From Limnohabitans sp. DM1 (GTDB lineage: Bacteria; Pseudomonadota; Gammaproteobacteria; Burkholderiales; Burkholderiaceae_C), in the NCBI RefSeq assembly GCF_001269385.1, contig NZ_CXOO01000034.1, positions 1-64,000 of the forward strand: 64,000 bases of DNA. Reading direction: 5' to 3'. The notes beneath the pieces were generated by a model, which saw only the letters and a list, made by a program, of their open reading frames with translations, did not search any database and was not told the DNA's origin. This document shows, one piece after another, positions 33,163 to 42,496 of the stretch. Position numbers and translations under genes: made by a program. How positions within the stretch are numbered: position 1 is the stretch's first letter; the number at the start of each line of letters is the position of its first letter.

Positions 33163-34104
33163 TTAATGATGTGCTGGATGGTTGAAAGTGTCGTCTGCCT
33201 CTTGTGCAATCGGCTTGTTGTCCAGACTCATCAGTGTCTCCCTGAATCTACGCGCCGCAGGCGTTTCGGTGTCTGGACGCCACAGCAGGGCAATGCCAAT
33301 CTCGTTCGATCCGCCCGGCCCGTGCACTTGGCGGAACACGACGCCTGGCATGGCGTGGCGGGTGGCCACAGAGGGCACCAGGGCCACGCCCAAGCCGCTC
33401 TCGACTAGGCTGACCACGGTCTGCACCTGCACGGCTTCTTGCTGCACTTGGGGCACAAAGCCCGCTTGCTGGCAAGCGAGCAAGGCCATCGCGTGCAGGC
33501 CCGGCACCGCTTGGGCGCTGTACATGACAAACGCTTCGCTGGCGAGGTCCGACAGCTTGAGTTTGGGCTTGCTCAGCAGTGGGTGGCCTTCGGGAAGTGC
33601 GGCCACAAACACATCCCGCTCGATGGGCGTCATGCGGGCCTGGGTGGCTTGCACCATCGGAAAGCGCAGCAGCCCCGCGTCCAGATCGCCCTGCTCCACC
33701 TGCTCGATCAGCCGTTGCGTGGTGGATTCGCTCAGCACCAGCTCGACGTCGGGGTAGCGTGCGCGAAACAGCGGCATCAGCCGGGGCATGAGCGAATAGG
33801 TGGCTGAGCCGATGAAGCCGATGCGCAGCGTGCCCGCTTCGCCCCGGGCTGTGGCGGCGGCCGTGCGGCCGAACTGCTCGGTGTGAAACAGCGCGCGGCG
33901 GGCATCGGCCAGCGCCGCCTCGCCCGCAGGCGTGAGGTGGGTGCCGCGCCGCGTGCGCTCGAACAAGCGCACGCCCAGGTCTTCTTCGAGTTTGCGGATC
34001 GAGGCCGACAGCGGCGGCTGCGAGATGTGCAGCCGCTCGGCCGCACGGTGGTAGTTCAGGGTTTCGGCAAGGGCCACAAAGTGGCGCAGCTGGCGGGTGT
34101 CCAT
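33163..34104 (-). CDS. LysR-family transcriptional regulator
   Basis: 313 residues: N-terminal winged helix-turn-helix (MDTRQLRHFVALAETLNYHR, AAERLHISQPPLSASIRKLE, LFERTRRG) and a two-lobed effector domain from about residue 90. Start MDTRQ at 34104 is the family N-terminus; 17 upstream codons are rejected. It diverges from the CaiB-type gene with a 96-base intergenic region, the usual arrangement for a LysR activator of the neighbouring catabolic operon. The inducer is probably the operon's substrate or a CoA intermediate; unknown. Confidence 0.9.
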   Translation of the reverse strand: MDTRQLRHFVALAETLNYHRAAERLHISQPPLSASIRKLEEDLGVRLFERTRRGTHLTPAGEAALADARRALFHTEQFGRTAAATARGEAGTLRIGFIGSATYSLMPRLMPLFRARYPDVELVLSESTTQRLIEQVEQGDLDAGLLRFPMVQATQARMTPIERDVFVAALPEGHPLLSKPKLKLSDLASEAFVMYSAQAVPGLHAMALLACQQAGFVPQVQQEAVQVQTVVSLVESGLGVALVPSVATRHAMPGVVFRQVHGPGGSNEIGIALLWRPDTETPAARRFRETLMSLDNKPIAQEADDTFNHPAHH

Positions 34105-34200
34105 TGATATCCAATAGCTATCACAGAGGTGAAAACAAATATTAGACGAAAACACCTGCGGCAGAAATAATCAGCCGCAATACACCCCACCGTCTCAGGT

Positions 34201-35418
34201 ATGCAGCCACTTCAAGGAATCCGGGTCCTGGACCTGTCGAGCGTGATCTTTGGCCCCCTGGCAAGCCAGGTGCTGGCCGACTACGGCGCTGAAGTCATCA
34301 AGGTCGAGCCGCCCGAGGGCGATTCGACGCGCCACACGGGCCCGGGCCTAGAGCCAGGCATGGCCGCCATGTTCATGGGCGCCAACCGCAGCAAAAAGAG
34401 CCTGGTGCTCGACCTCAAGCAGGCCGCAGCCCAGCAGGCGCTGCAGACCTTGGTCGATTCGGCCGACGTGTTCATGCACAGCATGCGGCCCCAAAAACTC
34501 GCGACGCTGAGCATCGATCCGGACACACTGCGCCAACGCCACCCCCGGCTGGTGTATGCCAGCCTGCTGGGCTTTTTGCCGGGGCCTTATTCGGGACGGC
34601 CCGCGTACGACGATGTGATCCAGGGCATGTCCGGCCTGGCCGATCTGATGGAGCGCCAGACGGGCGAGGCGCGTTACCTGCCCACCATCGCCGCCGACAA
34701 GACCTGCGGCCATGTGGCGGCGCACGCCATCTTGGCAGCCCTGATGCAGCGCGAGCGCACGGGTGAGGGTGCGTTGGTCGAGATCCCGATGTTCGAGGCC
34801 ATGGTGGGCTTCAATCTGGTGGAGCACTTTTACGGTCAGCACTTTGTGCCGCCGCTGTCGGGTGCGGGTTACCCGCGTGTGCTGGTGCCCTGGCGCAGGC
34901 CTTACAGAACGACCAACGGCTACGTGGCGATGATGCCGTACACCACCACCCATTGGCAGCGTTTCTTTGCCGAAGTGGGCCGCCCCGACCTGGCGGCGGA
35001 CCCGCGCTTTGCCGACATCGCGCAGCGAACGCGGCACATTGCCGAACTGCTCGAACTCGCATCCGGTTTTGTGCAGCAGCACTCCACCGCCCACTGGATC
35101 GCTACTTGCGAGCGGCTCGAAATCCCGGCAGCGCCCGTGGGGCGGCTGGACGATTTGCCGCAAGACCCGCATTTGTTGGCCACCGGGTTTTTCGAGTCGG
35201 TGCAAGACCCCGCCATGGGCGAGGTGCGCTTTCCGGGGGTGCCCGTGCGCTTCAATGGCCAGCGCCCGCCCGTGGCGCTGCCCCCGCGACTGGGTGAACA
35301 CACACGCAGCTTGCTGTTGGCTACGGGTCTGTCGACCAATCAGATAGCTGCAATGCTTGGCAGTGGCGCAGCCGTGACGTCTTCTTTTTCCAATGATTCC
35401 GATGTTTCCCGTTCATGA
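34201..35418 (+). CDS. CaiB/BaiF (family III) CoA-transferase 1
   Basis: 405 residues. Moves CoA between acyl donors and a carboxylic acid. The N-terminal GIRVLDLSSVIFGPLASQVL and ADYGAEVIKVEPPEGD with the Rossmann fold are typical, and the catalytic Asp of family III enzymes is probably in ANRSKKSLVLDLKQ or PAYDDVIQGMSGL. It is the first gene of a plus-strand operon that ends in a crotonase. The stop overlaps the most upstream possible starts of the MaoC gene, so the two are tightly linked. Confidence 0.88.
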   Translation: MQPLQGIRVLDLSSVIFGPLASQVLADYGAEVIKVEPPEGDSTRHTGPGLEPGMAAMFMGANRSKKSLVLDLKQAAAQQALQTLVDSADVFMHSMRPQKLATLSIDPDTLRQRHPRLVYASLLGFLPGPYSGRPAYDDVIQGMSGLADLMERQTGEARYLPTIAADKTCGHVAAHAILAALMQRERTGEGALVEIPMFEAMVGFNLVEHFYGQHFVPPLSGAGYPRVLVPWRRPYRTTNGYVAMMPYTTTHWQRFFAEVGRPDLAADPRFADIAQRTRHIAELLELASGFVQQHSTAHWIATCERLEIPAAPVGRLDDLPQDPHLLATGFFESVQDPAMGEVRFPGVPVRFNGQRPPVALPPRLGEHTRSLLLATGLSTNQIAAMLGSGAAVTSSFSNDSDVSRS

Positions 35419-35428
35419 ATACACCGTT

Positions 35429-35923
35429 ATGAGCACACCGTTTTCGACCGCGGCGGTTGACCGCACTTTGCCCCAGCTGGGGCGTGGCTTTGTCTGGCAA
35501 GACCTCACGGTCGGCCAGCGCATGCGCACTTTTCGGCGCACCATCACCGAGACCGATCTGGTCAACTTCATTTCCGTCACGGGCATGCTCGAAGCCATCT
35601 TCATCGAAGAAGGCTACGAGGGCGGCGCGATGGCCGGGCGTCCTGTGCCGGGCGCACTGACCTACACCTTGATCGAAGGCTTCATCTTGCAGACCATGAT
35701 CCAGGGCACTGGCCTGGCCATGCTGGAGCTGCACCAGAAAATTCTGGCCCCCGTGGTGGTGGGGGACACCATCGAGGCCGTGATCGAGGTGACCGAGATT
35801 CGCTCCACCTCACGCAGCGGCCGCGCCGTGGTCACGTCGCGCATCGACGTGTTCAACCAGCATGGCACGCTCGTCATGACCTACACCGCCACCCGCCTGC
35901 TGGCCGGGCGGTCTGCCACTTGA
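35429..35923 (+). CDS. MaoC-like hot-dog hydratase
   Basis: 164 residues. LTVGQRMRTFRRTITETDLVNF and the PGALTYTLIEGFILQTM hydratase-type helix are MaoC-like. The typical Asp-His pair appears partly changed, with FISVTGM where others have xxxGDxNPxH, so catalytic activity is uncertain. Start 35429 gives the family N-terminus; 35393 or 35402, overlapping the CoA-transferase, are possible. It would hydrate or dehydrate an enoyl-CoA in this pathway. Confidence 0.7.
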   Translation: MSTPFSTAAVDRTLPQLGRGFVWQDLTVGQRMRTFRRTITETDLVNFISVTGMLEAIFIEEGYEGGAMAGRPVPGALTYTLIEGFILQTMIQGTGLAMLELHQKILAPVVVGDTIEAVIEVTEIRSTSRSGRAVVTSRIDVFNQHGTLVMTYTATRLLAGRSAT

Positions 35924-35972
35924 ATCCACACGCTTGTACTTACACAAAAAATTCACTTTAGGAGACAACACC

Positions 35973-36941
35973 ATGAATATTTTCCACAGAACTTTTTTGG
36001 GCCTGGTCGCTGTGGCTTGTTTGCCTTTGGCCGCCTGGGCGCAGACTTATCCCAGCAAGCCCATCACACTGCTGGTGCCATTCCCGCCCGGCGGCCCCAC
36101 CGATCTGGTGGCGCGTGTGCTGGCCAAGAAAATGTCGGAGCAGATGGGCCAGTCCATCGTGATTGACAACAAGCCCGGTGCCAACGGCAACATTGCAGCG
36201 GTGGCCGCAGCCAAGGCTCCGGCGGACGGTTACACCGTGCTCTACAACACCTCGTCCATCACCCTGAGCCCGGCGCTCTACAAAAGCCTGACCTACGACG
36301 TGCAGCGAGACCTCGCGCCCGTGGCGATCACGGCCGTGGTGCCCCTGGCCTTGGTGGTCAACCCCGCCGTGCCTGCCAACAACGTGCGCGAGTTCATCGC
36401 TTACGCCAAAGCCAACCCCGGCAAGCTGTCTTATGGTTCGGCAGGCAATGGCAACGTGACGCATTTGGCGGCTTTTCAACTGGTGCGGCACCACGACATC
36501 GACGCCACGCATGTGCCCTACCGTGGCAGCGCTCCGGCCGACGTGGACCTGGTGGCAGGGCAAATCCAGTTCATGACCGACACCATCAACTCGGTCATGC
36601 CTTTCGTGAAAGAAAAGCGCCTGAAACTGCTGGCGGTCACCACCAGCCAGCGCATGTCGCTCTTCCCCGAGGTGCCCACCCTGGCCGAGACCGTGATGCC
36701 CGGCTTTGAGGCAGGCGCATGGCAGGGCATCATGGTGCCCGCCAACACACCCAAAGCGGTGGTGCAGCGGCTGAATGCCGAAATCAACAAAGCCCTGCAA
36801 AGCGCCGAGGTCAAGGAAAAACTGGCGCTGCAAGGCGCCGAACCTCTGGGCTCGACCCCGGAGGAATACGGCGCTTACGTGAAGAAAGAGCTTGCCCGCT
36901 GGGCTGCGGTCGTCAAGGCCACGGGTGTGACGCTCGAATAA
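35973..36941 (+). CDS. Bug-family (TctC-type) substrate-binding protein 1
   Basis: 322 residues. Signal peptide to about 23 (LPLAAWAQ), then the Bug start YPSKPITLLVPFPPGGPTD with the ligand-gating loop and NKPGANGNIA. ATG at 35973 follows TAGGAGACAACACC. These periplasmic receptors bind carboxylates and normally serve TctAB membrane subunits; none are encoded here. A second Bug gene follows after 33 bases. The two may bind the operon's aliphatic or aromatic acid. Confidence 0.9.
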   Translation: MNIFHRTFLGLVAVACLPLAAWAQTYPSKPITLLVPFPPGGPTDLVARVLAKKMSEQMGQSIVIDNKPGANGNIAAVAAAKAPADGYTVLYNTSSITLSPALYKSLTYDVQRDLAPVAITAVVPLALVVNPAVPANNVREFIAYAKANPGKLSYGSAGNGNVTHLAAFQLVRHHDIDATHVPYRGSAPADVDLVAGQIQFMTDTINSVMPFVKEKRLKLLAVTTSQRMSLFPEVPTLAETVMPGFEAGAWQGIMVPANTPKAVVQRLNAEINKALQSAEVKEKLALQGAEPLGSTPEEYGAYVKKELARWAAVVKATGVTLE

Positions 36942-36974
36942 CACCCGACAAAGACAAACGACAGGAGACAAGCC

Positions 36975-37982
36975 ATGACCCCACGCCGACAAGTCATTCA
37001 AATACTCACCACCACCGCCCTGCTGGCCGCAACCCTGGGCGCAACTTCGGTGCACGCACAGACCGCTGCCCCTGCACCACAAGCGGGGGCTTTCCCATCC
37101 AAGCCCGTGCGCTTTGTGGTGCCGTTCCCGCCGGGCAGCGGCACCGACACCTCGGCGCGTTACTTCGCCAAAAAGCTGACCGAGATGACGGGCCAAACCG
37201 TGGTGGTGGACAACAAGCCCGGTGCCAACGGTTTCATCGCCGTGCGTGCAGTGCAAAGCGCGCCTGCCGACGGCTACACCGTCTTTGTGGGCAGCAATTC
37301 CACGCTGGCGGTGAACGCGGCGCTCTTCAAGTCTTTGCCCTATGACCCGGTGGCCGACTTTGCGCCGCTGACCATGATGATGCGCGCGGCCGCTTTGTTG
37401 ATCGTGCCCGGTCAGTCGGAGTACAAGACCGTCGCCGACTTGGTGGCAGCCGCCAAGGCCAAACCCGGCCAACTCAATTACGGGGCGGGATCGGCCGGTT
37501 ACCAGCTGATGGCTGAGGCCTTCAACGATGCGACCCGCATTCAGGCAGTGCATGTGCCTTTCAAGGGGGCCAGCGAAGTGGTGTCGGCGGTGACGGCAGG
37601 CACGGTACAGTTTGCGTTTGCCGAGATGACGAGTGCCCAGGAAATGGTCAAGGCGGGCAAGCTGCGCGCTCTGGCCTTTGCGTCGGAGCAGCGCTCGCCC
37701 ACACTGCCCGCCGTGCCAACGGCCACAGAAGCAGGTTTGCCGGGCTTCACGGCTTACACCTGGGTGGGGGCCATGGTGTCGGCCAAGACACCCAAGGCTG
37801 AAATCGACAAACTCGCGAGCTTGCTCACCGCCATCGAGCGTTTGCCCGAAACCCGTGAGTTTTATGAACGCTTGGGCGCTGAAGTCATGAATGGCGGCCC
37901 CGAAGAAATGCGCACCTTCCAGGCGGCCGAGATTAAACTTTGGAAGCGCATTGCCGCCAACGCCAAGGTGGAGCAGCAATGA
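36975..37982 (+). CDS. Bug-family (TctC-type) substrate-binding protein 2
   Basis: 335 residues. Signal peptide ending GATSVHAQT, then a short Ala/Pro linker (AAPAPQAGA) and FPSKPVRFVVPFPPGSGTD, with NKPGANGFIAVRAV. It is clearly paralogous to the preceding gene. SD ACAGGAGACAAGCC. Its stop overlaps the next CoA-transferase start as ATGA, tying uptake to CoA activation. Confidence 0.9.
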   Translation: MTPRRQVIQILTTTALLAATLGATSVHAQTAAPAPQAGAFPSKPVRFVVPFPPGSGTDTSARYFAKKLTEMTGQTVVVDNKPGANGFIAVRAVQSAPADGYTVFVGSNSTLAVNAALFKSLPYDPVADFAPLTMMMRAAALLIVPGQSEYKTVADLVAAAKAKPGQLNYGAGSAGYQLMAEAFNDATRIQAVHVPFKGASEVVSAVTAGTVQFAFAEMTSAQEMVKAGKLRALAFASEQRSPTLPAVPTATEAGLPGFTAYTWVGAMVSAKTPKAEIDKLASLLTAIERLPETREFYERLGAEVMNGGPEEMRTFQAAEIKLWKRIAANAKVEQQ

Positions 37983-39232
37983 CGGCTGCCAGCGCAGACA
38001 CCGGCCCACGCGGTGCGCTCTCGCACATCCGCGTGCTCGACCTCTCGCGTGTGTTGGCGGGGCCATGGGCGGCGCAGACTCTGGGCGACCTGGGCGCCGA
38101 CATCATCAAGGTCGAGCGCCCTGAGACGGGTGACGACACCCGCACTTGGGGCCCGCCTTATCTGAAGGACGCACAGGGCGAGCCCACGCCCGACGCGGCC
38201 TACTACCTGTGCACCAACCGCAACAAGAAGTCGATTGCCGTCGACTTGAGCAGCGCCGAAGGCCAGCAGTTGGTGCGTGACTTGGCACTTCAATGCGATG
38301 TGCTGATCGAGAACTTCAAAGTGGGCAGCCTGCAGCAGTACGGCTTGGACTACGACACGCTGCACGACATCCACCCCCGGCTGGTGTACTGCTCGGTGAC
38401 GGGCTTTGGCCAGACGGGGCCTTATGCCCAGCGCGCAGGCTATGACTTTTTGATCCAGGGCATGGGTGGGCTCATGAGCATCACGGGCCAGCCCGACGGC
38501 ACGCCGGGCGCAGGCCCCATGAAGGTGGGCGTGGCGCTCACCGACATCTTGACGGGTCTGTACGCCAGCACCAGCATCTTGGCGGCCTTGCAGGCCCGCG
38601 AGGTGACGGGGCGCGGTCAGCACATCGACTTGGCATTGCTCGACGTGGGGGTGGCGTGTCTCGCCAACCAGTCGATGAACTACCTGCACAGCGGCGTGGC
38701 CCCCCAGCGCATGGGCAACGCCCACCCGAACACGGTGCCGTACCAGGACTTTCCGACGGCCGACGGCCACATGATTTTGGCCATGGGCAACGACGGGCAG
38801 TTCGCTCGCTTTTGCAAAACCGCTGGGCGACCCGAATGGGCAGGCGATGCGCGCTTTGTGACCAACGCCGCACGCGTGCAAAACCGCGTGGCCCTGATTG
38901 AGCTGATGCGTGCGCTCACCGTCACCCGCAGCACGCGTGAGTGGGTGGCCTTGCTCGAATCGGCAGGCGTGCCCTGTGGCCCCATCAACACTTTGGCCGA
39001 TGTGTTTGAAGACCCTCAGGTCCAGGCGCGCGGCATGCAGATCCACATGGACCACGCCGCGCGCGACGACGTGGCCTTGGTGGCCAGCCCGATCCGCCTG
39101 TCGGACACGCCCGTGCAGTACCGCCTCGCGCCGCCGCTCTTGGGGAAGCACACCCGCGAGGTGCTGGGCGACTTGCTGGCCCTGGACGAAGAGACCCTGA
39201 CAACTTTGTTTGAAAAAGGGGTGTTGGCATGA
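37979..39232 (+). CDS. CaiB/BaiF (family III) CoA-transferase 2
   Basis: 417 residues. HIRVLDLSRVLAGPWAAQTL and DLGADIIKVERPETGDDTRT are the family N-terminus. NRNKKSIAVDLSSAEGQQLV and the GQTGPYAQRAGYDFLIQGMG stretch with the conserved Asp (about 155) follow. ATG at 37979 overlaps the Bug stop; 13 upstream codons are rejected. Its 3' end overlaps the acyl-CoA dehydrogenase start by four bases. Two family III transferases in one operon suggest activation of a dicarboxylic or branched acid by CoA recycling; substrate unproven. Confidence 0.9.
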   Translation: MTAASADTGPRGALSHIRVLDLSRVLAGPWAAQTLGDLGADIIKVERPETGDDTRTWGPPYLKDAQGEPTPDAAYYLCTNRNKKSIAVDLSSAEGQQLVRDLALQCDVLIENFKVGSLQQYGLDYDTLHDIHPRLVYCSVTGFGQTGPYAQRAGYDFLIQGMGGLMSITGQPDGTPGAGPMKVGVALTDILTGLYASTSILAALQAREVTGRGQHIDLALLDVGVACLANQSMNYLHSGVAPQRMGNAHPNTVPYQDFPTADGHMILAMGNDGQFARFCKTAGRPEWAGDARFVTNAARVQNRVALIELMRALTVTRSTREWVALLESAGVPCGPINTLADVFEDPQVQARGMQIHMDHAARDDVALVASPIRLSDTPVQYRLAPPLLGKHTREVLGDLLALDEETLTTLFEKGVLA

Positions 39233-40386
39233 GCCAGCTCGATTCCTTGAACCCGTCGGCCATTCCTGCGCAAGACGAAGCCCTGCGCCAAGAGGTGCGG
39301 GCTTTTTTGGTGGAGGCCATGCGTGGCGTGCCCGCACATGTGCGCGCCCGCTCTTGGTCGGGTTATGACCCGGCGTTCAGCCGGGAGCTGGGCCGCAGGG
39401 GCTGGCTGGGCATCACTTTCCCCACCGCCTATGGCGGCGCTGGGCGCAGCGCGTTCTCACGCTATGTGCTGGTCGAGGAGTTCCTGAACTTTGGCGCGCC
39501 CGTGGGCTCGCACTGGATCGCCGATCGGCAAAGCGGCCCTTTGCTGCTCAAGTACGGCACCGAAGCGCAAAAGCAGCGCTACCTGCCCGCCATTTGCCGG
39601 GGTGAGGCGTTCTTTTGCATCGGCATGAGCGAGCCCGGTTCGGGCTCGGACCTGGCCAGTGTGCGCACCCGCGCCGTGCCCAATGAGGCGGGCTGGTTGC
39701 TGAACGGCCAGAAAATCTGGACCACCAACGCCCACAACTGCCATTTCATGATTGCGCTGGTGCGCACCAGTGGCGAAGCGACCGACCGCCACAAGGGCTT
39801 GTCGCAGGTGATCGTGGACTTGTCCTTGCCGGGCGTCACGGTGCGGCCCATAACGGACCAATCGGGCGACAGCCATTTTTGCGAAGTGTTTTTTGAGAAT
39901 GTGCAGCTGGGGCCCGACTCCCTGGTGGGCGACGAAGGCGGCGGCTGGGAGCAGGTCACGGCCGAGCTGGCGTTCGAGCGCAGCGGCCCGGAGCGTCTGT
40001 ATTCCAGCATCGCCTTGTTCGACGAGTGGCTGGCCTACGTGCGCACACCCCAAGGCCGCACGCCGCAGGCGCAGCGCCTGGCAGGCAAGATCCTGAGCCA
40101 GCTGGCGCCCTTGCGCGCCATGTCGGTGGCCATCACCGAAAAACTCACGCGGGGCGAAAGCCCGGTGGTCGAGGCGGCCCTGGTCAAAGACCTGGGCACA
40201 GGCGTGGAGCAGCTGATCCCGGCCGCGATTGCCGACGACCTGTTCTCGCGCCCCGACACCGATGTGCCCGCCGAGTTGCTCAACACGCTCAACTACATCA
40301 CGCAGGTGGCGCCCAGCTACTCGCTGCGCGGCGGCACGCGTGACATCTTGCGCGGCATGATCGCCCGTGGCCTGGGCCTGCGCTGA
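39229..40386 (+). CDS. acyl-CoA dehydrogenase (large-subunit type)
   Basis: 385 residues; flavoenzyme that oxidises an acyl-CoA to the enoyl-CoA. Key parts are MSEPGSGSDLASVRTRAV (FAD loop), NGQKIWTTNAHNCHFMIAL, and the C-terminal SLRGGTRDILRGMIARGLGL, where Gly replaces the Glu of the MCAD YEGT position. This is common in isovaleryl-/pimeloyl-type members whose base sits elsewhere. It is coupled to the CoA-transferase (ATGA) and 12 bases before a second dehydrogenase gene, resembling a large/small subunit pair. Confidence 0.88.
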   Translation: MSQLDSLNPSAIPAQDEALRQEVRAFLVEAMRGVPAHVRARSWSGYDPAFSRELGRRGWLGITFPTAYGGAGRSAFSRYVLVEEFLNFGAPVGSHWIADRQSGPLLLKYGTEAQKQRYLPAICRGEAFFCIGMSEPGSGSDLASVRTRAVPNEAGWLLNGQKIWTTNAHNCHFMIALVRTSGEATDRHKGLSQVIVDLSLPGVTVRPITDQSGDSHFCEVFFENVQLGPDSLVGDEGGGWEQVTAELAFERSGPERLYSSIALFDEWLAYVRTPQGRTPQAQRLAGKILSQLAPLRAMSVAITEKLTRGESPVVEAALVKDLGTGVEQLIPAAIADDLFSRPDTDVPAELLNTLNYITQVAPSYSLRGGTRDILRGMIARGLGLR

Positions 40387-40398
40387 AAAGGAAACACC

Positions 40399-41400
40399 AT
40401 GGACGATCTTTTTGCCGACGCCGTCAAGGCGCTGCTCACCGACCATTGCACGCCTGCGGTGGTGCGCGCCATCGAGGCGGGCCAGCCGCGCGCTGCTTTG
40501 TGGCAAGCGCTTGAAGACGCGGGCTTTGCCGATGCGCTGGTGCCCGAATCGGCCGGGGGCGCGGGCCTGGTTTTGGCCGATGTGTACACGGTGCTGGAGT
40601 TGTGCGGCAGCTTTGCCGTGCCCGTGCCCTTGGGGGAGACCTTGCTGGCGCGGGGTTTGATGGCCCATGCGGGCGTGGCTGTGCCTGTGGGCAGCGTGGT
40701 GTTCGGCATGGGCCATCTGGCCGGTGACGGCCTTTTGCACTGCGCACAGGTGCGTTGCGGCACACAAGCCGACTGGGTGCTGGTTTCGTCTGGTGGCGCT
40801 TGCCGTCTGTTGCCTGCAGCCGATGCTCAGGTGCAAGTGGTCGGGTTTTGCCTGGACGCGCAGATGAGCTGGCCCCAAGCGGCTTGGGACGCTGCACAGC
40901 CTGTCCCCGGAACGCACGATCTGGTGACGCTGCAAGCGGCGCTGTACGCCGCCCAGCTGGCGGGTGCCCTGATGGCCGTGTTCAGCCGCACGCTGCAGTA
41001 CGCCAACGACCGCCAGCAGTTTGGCAAACCGATTGGCAAGTTCCAGGCGATCCAGCACCAGTTGAGCGTCATGTCCGAGCATGCGTTTGCCGCGCGCATG
41101 GCCGCCCAGCTGGGCTTGCGCAGCGAAGGCCAAGTGCCCGACCGCCTGCGCGTGGCCATGGCCAAGGCCCGCACCAGCGAGGCGGCGCTCGAAGTGGCGG
41201 GCCTGAGCCATTCCATCCACGGTGCCATCGGTTTCACGCGTGAGTTTGACTTGCAGCTCTACACCCGCAGGCTGCACGCCTGGCGGCAAGCGGCCGGGTC
41301 AGAGTCTTACTGGCACGATGTTTTGGGCCAGGCCTTGCTGGACAGCCCCGAGCCCATGAGCCTGGACCTGGTGCGCACGCTCACCGACACGGTGCTTTGA
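40399..41400 (+). CDS. acyl-CoA dehydrogenase (small-subunit type)
   Basis: 333 residues, shorter than usual. The N-terminus is degenerate (MDDLFADAVKALLTDH, AAALWQALEDAG-like). The C-terminal domain is conserved: TLQYANDRQQFGKPIGKFQA, HSIHGAIGFTREFDLQLY and RRLHAWRQAAG. The middle beta domain is compressed. Proteins of this kind pair with the larger subunit in PimC/PimD-type enzymes; here the pair is adjacent. This supports oxidation of a dicarboxylyl- or branched acyl-CoA, as inference. Confidence 0.82.
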   Translation: MDDLFADAVKALLTDHCTPAVVRAIEAGQPRAALWQALEDAGFADALVPESAGGAGLVLADVYTVLELCGSFAVPVPLGETLLARGLMAHAGVAVPVGSVVFGMGHLAGDGLLHCAQVRCGTQADWVLVSSGGACRLLPAADAQVQVVGFCLDAQMSWPQAAWDAAQPVPGTHDLVTLQAALYAAQLAGALMAVFSRTLQYANDRQQFGKPIGKFQAIQHQLSVMSEHAFAARMAAQLGLRSEGQVPDRLRVAMAKARTSEAALEVAGLSHSIHGAIGFTREFDLQLYTRRLHAWRQAAGSESYWHDVLGQALLDSPEPMSLDLVRTLTDTVL

Positions 41401-41420
41401 TTTTTTCGACAGGAAACCCC

Positions 41421-42215
41421 ATGAACGCTTTTCTCAACATCACCCGTGAGGGCAGCATCGCCATCCTCACCATGAGCCAGCCCGAGACCCGCAACGCCTT
41501 GACGGGCAACACGGCGGTCGAAGAGTTTGTGCAGGCTTGTGCCGACATCACCAAGGACACCAGCGTCCGTGCTGTCATCCTTACTGCCGAAGGCCCGGTC
41601 TTCAGCTCGGGCGGCAACGTCAAGGACATGCTGCGCTACCAGACGCAGCAACTCAATCCCGATGTGATCCGCGAGGAGTACCGCAACGGCATCCAGCGCC
41701 TGCCCAAGGCGCTGTACAACCTGGATGTGCCCGTAATCGCCGCCATCAACGGCCCGGCCATTGGCGCGGGGCTGGATTTGACCTGCATGTGTGACATCCG
41801 CATCGCGTCGGACAAGGCCACCTTTGCCGAGAGTTTTGTGAAAGTGGGCATCGTGCCGGGCGATGGCGGGGCCTGGTTGTTGCCGCGTGCGGTGGGCGCG
41901 TCCAAAGCGGCCGAGATGGCCTTCACGGGCGAGGCGCTCACGGCCGAGCAGGCACTGGCCTGTGGGCTGGTCTCGCGGGTGGTGGCACCCGATCAATTGA
42001 TGCCCGAGGCGCTGGCGCTGGCGCGCAAGATCGCGGCCAACCCGGGCGCGGTGCTGCGCATGACCAAGCGTTTGCTGCGCGAGGGGGAGCGCAGCTCGCT
42101 TGAGTCCTTGCTGGAGTTGTCGGCGGGTTACCAAGCCATTGCCCACATGACCGACGACCACCACGAGGCGGTGAATGCCTTCATTGAAAAGCGACCGCCC
42201 AAGTTCTCGGTTTGA
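41421..42215 (+). CDS. enoyl-CoA hydratase/isomerase (crotonase family)
   Basis: 264 residues. Hydrates or isomerises the enoyl-CoA made by the upstream dehydrogenase. The N-terminus IAILTMSQPETRNALTGN, the oxyanion hole AEGPVFSSGGNVKDM (about 58-72) and AINGPAIGAGLDLTCMCDIRIA (about 111-132) are all present. In the acidic region, FVKVGIVPGDGGAWLLPRAV has Asp where hydratases have Glu, so it may favour isomerase or another reaction. ATG at 41421 follows AGGAAACCCC. Confidence 0.88.
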   Translation: MNAFLNITREGSIAILTMSQPETRNALTGNTAVEEFVQACADITKDTSVRAVILTAEGPVFSSGGNVKDMLRYQTQQLNPDVIREEYRNGIQRLPKALYNLDVPVIAAINGPAIGAGLDLTCMCDIRIASDKATFAESFVKVGIVPGDGGAWLLPRAVGASKAAEMAFTGEALTAEQALACGLVSRVVAPDQLMPEALALARKIAANPGAVLRMTKRLLREGERSSLESLLELSAGYQAIAHMTDDHHEAVNAFIEKRPPKFSV

Positions 42216-42288
42216 CAGGGCGCATCATCCGGGTGTACCTTCAACTTGTGGCTTAATATCGCTTTTGCATTTTTATCTGGAGCCATCG

Positions 42289-42459
42289 ATGGGCAACAAA
42301 ATCGTCACCGAAGCAGATCGTAAATTCACCCCCCCACTGCCAGCCTTGCCTGGCGTGTCCCTGCGCACACCTGGCCGTGGCCAGCGTGTCAGTCTGGAGC
42401 GCGGTGTGGCGACTCGCAGCAAGAAAAACCCCGGCAAGCGCTCCAAAAAGGGCGGTTGA
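42289..42459 (+). CDS. small basic hypothetical protein (56 residues)
   Basis: Starts MGNKIVTEADRKF after TGGAGCCATCG, and ends RSKKNPGKRSKKGG. It is strongly basic in the C-terminal third and Pro-rich around 14-22 (PPLPALPGV). It has its own intrinsic terminator and a leader after the crotonase operon, so it is probably a real monocistronic gene. I do not recognise the family; a nucleic-acid- or ribosome-binding role is only a guess from charge. Confidence 0.6.
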   Translation: MGNKIVTEADRKFTPPLPALPGVSLRTPGRGQRVSLERGVATRSKKNPGKRSKKGG

Positions 42460-42496
42460 TCCAGGCTGTTGCAGCTGCGCGCTGTGACAGATCGCA

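Noticed and set aside
35958-38066. 702-codon minus-strand frame over the two Bug genes
   Set aside because: Same antisense composition bias; the plus-strand Bug genes have signal peptides, Shine-Dalgarno sites and family motifs.
39457-41289. 610-codon minus-strand frame over the two acyl-CoA dehydrogenases
   Set aside because: GC-rich antisense noise. No start signal or recognisable domain.
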